DNA of 18,468 bases from Ettlia oleoabundans (taxonomy: Eukaryota > Chlorophyta > Chlorophyceae > Chlamydomonadales). Positions within the stretch are counted from its first letter, which is position 1. Each line of letters begins with the position of its first letter. A program made the translations under genes and the position numbers. Under the pieces are notes generated by a model. That model made no database searches, was not told the origin of the DNA, and saw only the letters and a list, made by a program, of their open reading frames with translations. The stretch is from the NCBI GenBank assembly GCA_019693395.1, contig JAAMXP010004242.1, positions 1,118 through 19,585 on the forward strand. Direction: 5' to 3'. Positions 8,184 through 17,356 of this stretch are shown piece by piece.

Positions 8184-10474
8184 CTAGGGCTCAGTGAAGT
8201 CCATTGGCAGCGGGTTCTCGCACTCCCACTGCGACAGAGGGCCACAACCAGATAAGCGGAATGGTCTGTTCAATAGTTGTACAACTGTTCAAGCCAGGCT
8301 GGCAGGTCTCAACTGGTTACGCGCCGGGGGAGCTACCAACCCACCTTGTTGGACCACCAATGAGAGCACACGGCAGCAGCCCCTTTTATGCAGCGAAGCA
8401 TGCAGCAGCAGTTGATACGAGCATGGTAAGATGTAAAACGCACCTCAATGTCGGGGCCCGGTGGGTCAGGACAGGTTTGGCACCTGCCAGGCCAGTTGTC
8501 ATCGTTGCAGTTGCACCTCAGGCCAGCCTGCCTGCATGCGAGCCTCTGGGTGGTGCCCCCGCTGAGAATGCAGCACAGGTTCCCCTGCATGCCGCAGTCT
8601 GAGGGGTTCTGCAGCCATGGGCAAACCGGGTGGGGGAGCAACTCGACCGCAAGTTGAGCGGGCAGGCAGGCAGCCAGGCAGGCTGGGGGTGGGGTGGGTG
8701 GGAGGGAGGGCATGCTACCAGCCAGGCAGGAGGTAGGCAGGCGGAACTACAGCCGGCGTCTGGCCACTCACGCAGCACGCAAGCTGGCTGGATGGCTGTC
8801 GAAGGCCAGAACATTCCTGTGTAACAGGGTAGGACAGGCGCCTGGCAATGGCGGGAGTTGCTTGCCTGCCTGCAGATGTTGTCGGTTCCGCAGTATTCAC
8901 CAGCGTCAAAACAGGGGGGGCCACTTCCTTGTCCAGTGAGACCTGAAAGTAGCTGCCGGTGCGAACGCATGGACGGCGGGGTAAACGGGGCGGATGGTGC
9001 TTCAGGCACACACTGTTGTAGTGGTTGTTGTAATGGCTGCACAGCGGTTGATAGTGGTGCCTCTGTACCCCTCCCTGTCTGCCCAGCGTGCTTCTCTCCC
9101 GCAGCACTGCTTCTGGCGACAGAGGGAGAGGCAGCAAAACAAGAGGCAGCAGCAGCGTGGTGGCAGCTAGGATATGACTCTGGACAAGGCACAGTGCAGC
9201 GTCATTGCAGCGTCCGCACTCGGGGCAGCACTCCGTCCCTGGCCTGCCACAGTTCTCGTTGGTTGGGAACTCGATGCATTCTGCAGCAGCGGGGCATGGT
9301 TACCTGACATCCATGATCAGTAATGCACGCAAGCAGTTGATTGACTGAAGGGCAGGCAAGTTGGCACGGCTGCTGTATGCTGCATCAGGCGAGTTATTGA
9401 AGGCTACTGGCAAGGCGATCGCACGAGGTGGATGAAGGCTGTGCCGTCACGGAAAACACTACAATACCAGCAGTGCACGCAAGGCACCTAGGATTCCCAC
9501 CTGATTGCGCGACATCCCCATCGGGAGCGATGCACAGCACATCAGATGCACGGCAGAAAGGGTTCATGGCAAACTCGTGGTCCACCTGCTGGTCGCCCCT
9601 CAATCATGGCGGGCAGCACTTGTTGCCCAGCTCGCCGCAGGTGGACGGCACGGACAGGCACCTTGGCACCATGTCAGGGGACTCATCTGGGTCAGAACAG
9701 TAGAACCTGCAATGATCATGTGCACCGTGGTCAGCACACTGGCAGTAACACATACATTGATATGGTGAACACAAAGCTGGCTCTGCACAGTAGAACCTAC
9801 AATAGTTGAGATGACCAGCCATGCGTAAAGGCAATCCAAGTAGTAAGGTGGTAAGTTAGGAGCACACTCAGTCTGCTGCAATCATGCCAGCAGAGACTGC
9901 CGCTGCGTCCCACCGCAGGCTGGCCTCTAAGGAAGGGGCTCGACCAGGAGGAGCAGCGGCACAGCAAAGCTTCCGATGCATGTCGCCAGTCGTCCAGCCA
10001 CTGGTTGTGACGTGAAGTCCTGCCTGCAGTGTTCACGCTCACCCAGAGGGGCAGGCCTGGCGGTTTGAGGGGCACTCACTGAACTCCCCGCACGGTTTGT
10101 CTGCAGCGGTACGGGTGCAGCAGTACGGGTGCAGCGGTACCGGTGCAGCGTTACGGGCGCAGCGGTATGGGTGCAGCGGTACGGGTGCAGCCACCCGCCT
10201 ATGGCGTGGAGTGAGAAGACTTCTCTGAAAGCATAAGAAGCAGCAAGGGTTGAAAACCAGAAGCCAGGATCTACTACGCGAAGGCTTAAGCCATGGTGAT
10301 CCTGGCATTCTGAGCCAAGCATTGAGCAAGCCTACCAGGTTGCCCGCAGGCGGCATTGCCCTGCTCCATCAGGCCACGCCGCCCGGCTGCAGCCGAGATG
10401 GTTAAGCAGCCGCACAGCAGCAGTGCTGTGGCCATGTAGCCCAGCAGCGCCATGTGCTGCACGCCAGAAGGCAT
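8184..10474 (-). CDS. Secreted modular Cys-rich protein with CGxxGxxCC repeats (in-frame TGA at codon 130)
   Basis: Seven minus-strand exons: 10474-10336, 10100-10043, 9796-9501, 9280-9179, 8942-8866, 8608-8444 and 8228-8184. Phases agree throughout and total 294 codons, stop TAG. The start at 10474 opens a signal peptide (MPSGVQHMALLGYMATALLL, then CGCLTISAAAG). The mature part is packed with Cys in repeated modules: DKPCGEFSECP (exon 2), TCGELGNKCCPP (exon 3), NCGRPGTECCPEC (exon 4) and DCGMQGNLCC (exon 6), with a shorter unit CFDAGEYCGTDNIC in exon 5. Most modules sit on their own exon. The exon 4 donor (A|GTCATA at 9178) is weak and the least certain junction; exon 5 ends at a GC donor. 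Codon 130 (9606-9604) is TGA, directly after CCPP, while the frame stays open and Cys-rich beyond it. A secreted, disulfide-rich extracellular or wall protein is inferred. I recognise no named family. Confidence 0.72.
8609..8865 (-). other. Probable GC-AG intron in the modular Cys-rich gene
   Basis: The exon ending at 8866 (…ICRQ) has no GT donor in the right phase, but is followed by CAG|GCAAGC, close to the consensus of GC-AG introns. The acceptor ggctgcag ends at 8609 and the next exon opens in phase 0 with NPSDCGMQGNLCC. The intron also carries the G-run at 8684-8710. Confidence 0.55.
8655..8745. repeat. GGCA/GGGT low-complexity tract with G-quadruplex potential
   Basis: Repeated ggcagg units at 8660-8685 run into uninterrupted G-runs at 8684-8710 (five or more runs of three or more G separated by single bases), then more caggcagg. 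It lies inside an intron of the minus-strand Cys-rich gene, so the G-rich strand is the template strand. Confidence 0.6.
10101..10192. repeat. 14-bp minisatellite ending at a splice acceptor
   Basis: About 6.5 tandem copies of gtgcagcggtacgg with few substitutions. On the minus strand the unit is ccgtaccgctgcac. The last copy reads ctgcag instead of ctgcac and supplies the acceptor of exon 2 of the Cys-rich gene (exon starts at 10100). Confidence 0.85.
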
Positions 10475-11060
10475 GGTGGGCTGGGTTGTTTGGGTCGGGG
10501 CTGTGGATTGGGTTGTGGCCCAGGGGCTTGGCCGAGCTTTGAGGTGCAAGGCGAATTGGTTCCCTAACGAGGTTTAAAACTCTGGGCAGCCAAGATACCC
10601 TGGTGCAAAAGAACAGGCAGTGAAGAACTAGCAGGGGTTGTGGCAATAATCCACTCCCATCAATATCCTTGGACAGCCCAAAGTACTATGAACTGCAGGA
10701 GCAGTACAACTCCTGACAAATAGGCGATTGCAGATTAGTCCTACACCACAGACCCATGAAAAACAGCCGCCAGATCTGACCGAATTTTTGTGTCGGCTGA
10801 CTGAGGAGGCTCAATGCCGCCGGCATTGACCATTGCCACCTTGAGGCGGCGCTGATCTGGAGTAGGGGCTTTAGGACCTGCCGGCTGGCAGGAGTCTCCC
10901 ACAAGCGCACTGTGTACACATCAGAGCTACAAGTCAGCTGCGATGCGCTGTGCAGATGGAAGGCTCAATGCGAACAGCGGCAGGGGGCCAGCTGCACAGT
11001 GCAGGCAGCAGCGGTTAGCAGCCAAGAGCTCTGGAATGGGTGCAGCAGGGCAGGTGCAAT
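10475..11060. other. Intergenic: promoter side of the Cys-rich gene, no supported gene
   Basis: Lies between the start of the modular Cys-rich gene and the 3' end of F-box/LRR copy 2. Open frames here (for example 10919-10686 on the minus strand) have no start, splice context or family resemblance. It should contain the Cys-rich gene's promoter, but I see no clear core element. Confidence 0.4.
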
Positions 11061-11065
11061 TTACA
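11061..11065 (-). terminator. Poly(A) signal TGTAA (minus strand), F-box/LRR copy 2
   Basis: TTACA on the + strand, about 230 nt beyond the last codon of the copy 2 remnant at 11296. The signal seems to survive although the reading frame is broken. Confidence 0.4.
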
Positions 11066-11295
11066 CGCAAGAGATGAAACCTAGGGCTCGTGCGTCCTAG
11101 TTGATGCGCTATGCACTAGTTACTTTGAGAGCATTGCTCCCAGCATACCATGATATTCTGATGCCGGTAGTGACAGGCTCAGCCTTGGGATGTTGAAGCA
11201 CACAGAAAGCAGGCAGACAGCCAGCAGTAGTGGAGTGCATCATACGACTAGGGAAACTGCTGCAGGCAATCAGGTGGGACAAATTCATAGCTTCG

Positions 11296-13420
11296 TCAGG
11301 TATATACTGTCGGTGATGCAGCCAACAAAGAGTTGCGCACATCCAGCCAGCTGCACTCTTGCTGAAGCGCATATAGGGCTAGCACAGACTCCTCAATCCA
11401 TTTTCTTGTAGCAGCTGGTACTCCCACAGTCTTAGCAAGGCTTTGCAAGCAGCGGAGCAGTATAACCAGCCAGGTACCGCTGAGCATCTAGCTGCACGAC
11501 AGACGTAATGCTGAAATAGTGCACAGAAACACAATGATCTTGCCGGCCTAGGCCTGCCGGCAGCCTAACTTAACTTCCGCTGTCGAAACAAGAAGTGTGC
11601 GGCAGCTGAGACGCACCAGATGGTTCAGCTGCCGCAATTGAAAAACAATATTGGTTGTGTCCTTCACAGACAAGCGCAATTCCTTTGTTTCCAGACAGGT
11701 CCAGGTAGGTCAGGGCTGTCAGCTGGGAAATTTGACCGGAAACACATAGCAGGCGGCAAGCTTGCAGCTCTGAGTGTTGAAGGCTGACGGGAAAGGCAAA
11801 CGAGTCAGAGTCAGGTAGGAAGTTGTTGCCATCAAGACGCAGGGTGTGGAGCTCAGGCAAAGCTGCACGCAAAGGTTACAAACAGTCGAGCAATAGATGC
11901 AAAGATCACGAACAATTGAGCAATAATCGCAAAGGCGTTCCAGTGGCAGCAGCCATGCCTGCACTTGCAAGCTCACCTCCACAAAGCTGTGAAGGTGCCA
12001 TAGCCGGCAGCGGATCAAGATGACCTCCTGGACGAGTAAGCGCCGCAAGGCTGTCAGGCACATCCAATTGACCCAGTCGGTCCATATCGTTCAGGGGCTC
12101 CGTTCAGGTTCATCTCCTCATGATCATCGCTGTCCAAATTGGAAGGATAGCCATGTCGGTCATGCATGATTTCGCTCTTATCGCGTTCAAGTGTCTCAGG
12201 GCCCACCAGCGTAAGGAGTGTAAGTGTGGTGAGGCTGCCCAGCACAGACGGCAGAATGCACTCGTACTTATCGGGGTCACCGTAGTAGAACACACACACG
12301 AAAGAGACCAGCGGCGGCATAGGGCCGCCCCAGGCCGGCTGCTCACCGCCGCCAGCATATGCATCGCCACCACCATCCGGGGATGAATGGATTGATGGAA
12401 GATCAGTAGAGAGATGGCTGAGGAGACTACAGCCAAAAAGGTCCTGCACGGCAAGGTACAGCACAGCAGGGTTTGAAACCTGGAAACATGGCACGGCTCC
12501 AGACCACATCACCTACCGGTGCCGAAAGTTCCGTGGCGTCTAGGTAGAGCGAGCGCAGCGCTGGCAGGGTGGACAGGCTCTTCACAGCGCCGTTTCGCAG
12601 GGAAAGCGCAGTGAGGTGGCTGAGGGCCTTGGCTGAGGGAGTAAATGAAAAGCTGGACCATCCATAGTTGAGGGGAAGATGTACAACTGCAAATCCGCAA
12701 AGCGGTACAGCTGGACCATCCCGGCTTCGAATATTAGCAGCGCGCGACTGCTTAGAGAGACTGAAAGCCTGGTTAGGCCATGCAATTAGCCCAACCCCTT
12801 AAAATCTATGCCTGAAATGTGCCAGGCTGTCATCTGCACCTGCTGCAGGCTGCCCAAAGGCACTAGCCACTCTAGGCTGCACCCCTGCCACTCGTACTGG
12901 TGTTTATGCTGTGCCCATAACAGAACTCTATGTCAAGCTCTGTGAGCTGCAGCAGTTCTGGCAGCACGCTATAGAGCTGCGCATCGTCACCCTTGATGGG
13001 TGCACTCTGCAGGCTGAGGCTGCGCACAACCCCTGCCCGCTGGCGCAGCCACGCTGCCAGCTGGGTGGCGTAGCCGCCCTAGCAGGAAAATAAGTCAAGG
13101 CGGGTGTGAGACCACAAGAGTCGCTTGAACTGTAAGCTGCACTCCAGTGCTTGTTGACCAGTGCCACAGTCTGCCTGCAAATCAACCCAGCAGGAGCAGC
13201 ATGAGGATGAACGTGCCTAAATTTGGAAGGTGGCAAACTGAAAGGTGGCGCTCACAGCGGTCACACGCCCCCACTCTGACAAGGTTGCTCTCATTTACAC
13301 ACAGCAGATACTTGTCAATCCAGCCCTTCACCTCTTCTCCACCGGCTGCTTTGAGAAGATCAGGCCGAGCAGCTCCTGGGGGCAGCTGGCTGCAACCGAG
13401 CGGGATGCTGAGAGGCTCAT
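11296..13420 (-). pseudogene. F-box/LRR pseudogene, copy 2
   Basis: Minus-strand paralogue of the gene at 7655-5195. Shared exons: 13420-13332 (F-box start, also 89 nt), 13174-12517, 12443-11977, 11862 to about 11580, and a last piece ending at 11296. Residues match well: CPQELLGLIFSK; VALVNKHWSAAY; QLAAWLRQRAGVVRSLSL; LGSLQQVQM; LTALSLRNGAV; QDLFGCSLLSHLS; LPELHTLRLDGNN; ISQLTALTYLDLSGN; SWLDVR. Lesions seen by comparing frames: a 1-nt loss near 13119-13121 just before LLWS; an in-frame TAG at 13081-13079 in the restored frame; a second frame change between about 12925 and 12895; further frame changes near 12070 and 12030 in exon 3 and near 11680 in exon 4. No single reading can give a full protein. 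Splice sites are still recognisable, so transcription is possible. It keeps the TGG codon that is TGA in copy 1. Confidence 0.75.
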
Positions 13421-14008
13421 TTTGTGTTGAGTAAAGCCCAAGGGAGGTATGCTTGCTGGTCTGGGGTCCTGACCCTGCGAGGAGGGGTGCGCGTGCTCTT
13501 CAAAAGTCTCGACTACTTGACTGTCAGCAGAGCGATTATAATGATTCGAACGTGCAGGGTTGGTATCGAGACAGCTAGCAGCGCTGAAAGAGTGGACATG
13601 ACCCGCTGGCACCATTTTGATATCGGGCACAGCGCGGCCGCCAGAGCCGCCGGTGGCCAACCTCAACTGCCACTGCAATACGTCAACAGGTTCTTGTTCC
13701 ACTGGAACGTGCTTCTCGATGCTAGGAAAGCGGCCTTCTCAAGAAAGGATGGAACCCTGAAAGTGCGGCGTGCGTCTTGGCCAAGCGAGTGAACGGTAGT
13801 GGCCGCCGGCTGTGTCGCCAGGCGGCAAGGCGCAGGAAAGTGGTTCACGTGCTGCATTCCATCTGCATCTGCGTCAGCGCTTTCTGAGCTGGCTGCGTTA
13901 CCTCGCTTTCAAATCAAGGAGCTAGTTTGGGCAGTGGCTCAAAGGCGCCGCTGCGGCTGTGTCAGTGGCTGTGAAGGCCGCTGCCTGTCCCACAGGTGGG
14001 TGCTGACA
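13421..14008. other. Spacer between F-box/LRR copies 2 and 3
   Basis: No supported gene. It covers the promoter side of copy 2 (a TATA-like ttataat around 13530-13540, about 115 bp upstream of the ATG) and the position where the 3' two-thirds of copy 3 would be expected; I find no LRR similarity here, so copy 3 is truncated. A + strand open frame at 13424-13792 has no domain signal. Confidence 0.4.
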
Positions 14009-14770
14009 TCAGGAGGCGCTCAAAGGTCCCCACCCATGCCAAGCTGGGCTACTGCTGCTGTTACCTACCGCTTTCAACTTTCGCACAAAGCTGTCCGGCA
14101 TGTCTAGCAGCACGCCGTGCAGTTGGGCATCATAATCCGCAGCACTTGAGCCCTGGAAGCTGAGCCTGCGCGTAATCCCTGCCCAGTCCATTGTTTAGCA
14201 GCTCGCTGTAGCTAGCAGGGCTGTCAGTAGCTGGGTTGGCATTGCTCCTCTGTGATTTGTAAAGGCCACCGTCTTATGTGCGCTGCCCAGGCTGTGAGTG
14301 TTTGGGGACTGTGGGCCTGGGGGGAGGCATAGCCAGCCCGCCTCCTCAGCCCGGCTTCTGACCTGGTCGCCTGCACTGGCATGCTACATCCCCTGCTGAA
14401 AGGAAGCATACTCCAGGCAGTTACCTGACCACAGCAGCTCGCTGGCACTGCGTGCCGCACTCTGAATGAACACATTTCATCTGCAGTTGGACTGCGGGTG
14501 AATCGATAGCAGACATAAAAAGGTGCTGAACGCCAAGCGGCGCAAGCCACCCAGCGCTGCCAGCACCGCAAGGCTGTCCGCTACTTGGGGGACGCCGCCG
14601 TAGCCACGCTGCATTACCCGACCATTCCTGAGCGATAACTCAGCGAAAACCAAGCGCATCAGCTCCTGAGGGCAGGTGGCTGCTCGCGAAGGGCGACGGT
14701 GTTTGGCCCGCTCTCGCGGAATCAGCCTTGACACGGTCTGCTGTGTGTGTCTGAAGGCAGCGTGTGGCAA
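14009..14770 (-). pseudogene. F-box/LRR pseudogene fragment, copy 3
   Basis: Three separated minus-strand pieces match the 5' part of copies 1 and 2: an F-box start (RAATCPQELMRLVFAELSL, about 14690-14630), the segment AARSASELLWSG (about 14465-14425, in another frame) and a first-LRR segment (ITRRLSFQGSS then DAQLHGVLLDMP, about 14180-14100). Compare VVRSLSLQSA...DAQLYSVLP in copy 2. The first exon has a 1-nt change in phase relative to copies 1 and 2, about 230 nt of unmatched sequence separates the last two pieces, and nothing of the downstream LRR exons remains. The weaker conservation makes this the most decayed copy. It stands head-to-head with the secreted-protein gene starting at 14888. 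Confidence 0.6.
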
Positions 14771-14887
14771 TTCGGCTGACCACCGGAGCGCCAGCGCAGC
14801 ACGACATCCGGGCTATCAGCTGGGTAACGCCCGCTGAGCTCGCTGGCAATACTATGACATCAAACTCCCACATGTCGCGAATCGCTC

Positions 14888-17356
14888 ATGATTAGGTCAC
14901 GACTGGTTGCGGCCGCCTTGATTCTGCTCGCAGCAGTTGTTCGCAGCAACGGTGAGTTTGCCAACGTGGGCGGCAAGGCATTTATAGCCGCTTTAGCCAG
15001 TGTTTTACAGGCCTTAAAAAAGCAGCGAAAGCCAACGGGCCGGTAGTGCGGTCATTGCCGAAAGGTGCTGGCAGGAGTTTTGCCGCTTTCAAGCTGCAGC
15101 CGAAATGCCGTAATGTTGCCCCAGTAATATTTCCGGCCCAACCAGCCTGACCCTCATGGCTGAGCCGCGCCCCCGCCGCCGCTGCTTCCCCTGCCGCTGC
15201 TGCCCGCAGGAGCCGAGGTGCCAAACTGCGCTTTTTGGAACTCTGGCAGCTCGCACGTCTGCCCGCCCACCAACAAGTGCAAACTGTGGGACACCCCGCG
15301 CAATGGCATTGTCCTTCCGTTCTACCTCAACACCACAAATTGCGAGGCATGCAGCGATGGACTGGGCCTTCCGCTGGACTGCCTGCGCTGCAAGCCTGGC
15401 TTTGTCCACGTCTCACATGACCACTTCCGCCAGGTAGGGTGGCAGACGCATTGCAAACAACAGCATGCATAGCACAGCGCATGGCATGGGAACGCGCAGC
15501 AGCATGGCATGGGAAGGCATCACTGCTTGTCAGGGCAGGGCCCTGGATAAGTTTAGCATGACAGCATTTCAAGGCAGGCAACAGCACAGCCCAAAACAAC
15601 TGATGGGAGCTGGGTGCTGGGTCTAGGGAGCTGGTAGTCGGAAGGCACAGTGCTCAAAGCTGAAAAGGACGCAGAGTTGCTGAGCATATGACAGCTTGCG
15701 CACTGCACTTCACTGTGCTGTAATCACTGGCTTCGCTGCAGTGCACCCCGTTCCCCCGCAGGAATGCCTCTCGATAGATCTCTTGGGGTGCCGCAAAACA
15801 CGCTCAAATCCCCAGCTACCACGCCCCAAAGCGCTCCTGGATGGGCCCTGCACTACCTGCAAAGGCAACCGTGTGCTAGTCTGGGCCACTTCTCGGGCGG
15901 AAGACTTTTACAAGCAAACCGCAATTTCAGTTGCACCCAGAGCAGCCGCGGCGGCAGCTGCAGCAGTGGCGGAGGTGCAAGTCGCAAGCGGCGGCCCACA
16001 GGCCCCCATGGTAGGTGTAGGCAGTATATGGTGCCGTGTAGAGTGGGCTGCTGCTGCTCATGGCTGACTAGTTGTCCGACTGGACGGTGCAAGAAGGCCA
16101 ATGGCCGCTGCTCAATGTTTGCTCACTGGCAGGCCCCACGTCCTACTGAATACACTATGCCCCACTGCTGTTTGTGTGTACACAGGCGCTGCCAGCCGCA
16201 TGGCCCTTTCCCGAGATGAACAACAGTGATTATGACAACTTCAAGGGAGGTGAGGGCACAGCGCAGTACAGCATGCAGGGCTCGACCTTCACTGCTAATT
16301 CGCTTCTTAAGATTTGCCAGGACTGCTGCCCTTACGTCTTGCCGCTCTGCCCTGCTGTCGCACTTGCAATGTTTGCGCGTTCCATCGTTCAACATCGTCA
16401 GCTCAAATCAACATGTACTGAACAACAGGTCGCCATTCTGCTTTTGTGTGCCTGCAGCGCGCACCTGGAAGGCCCAAGCCGCCTGCATGACATGCGAGGA
16501 CTTGGGCTGCCCCGGCAAATGCAAGCCATTGATCGGGTGCACAGCCTGCCCAAAAGGTGCGTGGCCTTGGGGCTGCTGGACCCCTTTCAGCAGGTATTAA
16601 GAAACAGAAGCAGATCAACAGGTAGTAGGAAACAAAAGCAGATCAGTAGCTAGTAAGAAACCAAAGCAGATCAGCAGGTAGTAAGAAGCAAAAGCAGATG
16701 CTAGCAGGAGCAGGAAAGAGCTGTCCGTAGGTGGCAGGTTGTCTATCTCTTTGTGCATGTATTTAAATTCCAGCCGCCAACACCAACATCAAATGCTGTC
16801 GTGGGTGCAGGCTCTCTCTGGGCTGCTGGGACGCAGGTGTCTTTTACTGGTGTGTTCAGCGGCGAGTACAAATGGGGCTGGCTTTACGATTACCCATCAG
16901 TCAAAGCACCGCCCTTGCCAGCCATGTGCCACGATCCTGTCAAGGTGAGACACGGCTGCTGGGGGGTTGCACTCGCTGTGAAAGTGTGCTGGGAGTGCGG
17001 AATTCTTTGATGTTGAGTTCTGGCAAGCTGAAGCGCTGTGCTTGTCAGAAATCAGACTGCTTGCATGTGATGAGCAGCCCTGCATTGCATTGCATGTTGC
17101 CAAAGCATACCGAACTCCGCCCTCGGTTGCCGTTTGCCTGCCCCTACAGATCCTCAACTGTCCCGTCAGGCGGTGGAATGCCCAGGGCTGCACCAAATGC
17201 CCGCCAGGCTTTCATCGGCGCCGCTGGTGGGGCATGCTCGTGGGCGGCAGCAACGCCGCGACCTTGCGCACAAATGCGTGGGCATGCTGGAAGCTCCCGA
17301 CAGAGCCAACGCCACCGCCGCCAAAAAGGCGCTCAAAACGGCCCCGAGGGTCGTAA
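14888..17356 (+). CDS. Secreted Cys-rich protein with CxxC / CPPGF motifs
   Basis: Seven exons: 14888-14951, 15210-15433, 15762-16010, 16186-16249, 16458-16593, 16860-16944 and 17150-17356. Phases agree; 342 residues, stop TAA. Exon 1 is a signal peptide (MIRSRLVAAALILLAAVVRS). Exon 2 has NCAFWNSGSSHVC, CPPTNKC, a possible N-glycosylation site in LNTTN, CEAC and CLRCKPGF. Exon 3 has CTTC and an eight-Ala run. Exon 5 is dense in Cys (CMTCEDLGCPGKC, GCTACPKG, WGCW). Exon 7 has GCTKCPPGF and ends in a basic Pro/Arg/Lys tail. The CxxCxxGF spacing recalls furin-like/GCC2-GCC3 cysteine-rich extracellular repeats, but I cannot assign a named family. The join of exons 5 and 6 is the weakest point: an alternative Cys-rich reading exists at 16777-16860. 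Extracellular location is inferred from the signal peptide and Cys pattern. Confidence 0.72.
16592..16700 (+). repeat. 28-bp tandem repeat carrying duplicated splice-donor motifs
   Basis: Four head-to-tail copies of a unit like aggtagtaagaaacaaaag + cagatcagc, at 16592, 16620, 16648 and 16676 (last copy cut short). The first copy begins at the exon 5 end of the secreted Cys-rich gene, so its AG|GTATTA is the donor. Copies 2 and 4 repeat AG|GTAGTA; copy 3 has AG|CTAGTA and is not a GT donor. Confidence 0.85.

Noticed and set aside
13424..13792. 122-codon + strand frame between F-box copies
   Set aside because: No start context, domain or splice support; overlaps the presumed promoter of copy 2.
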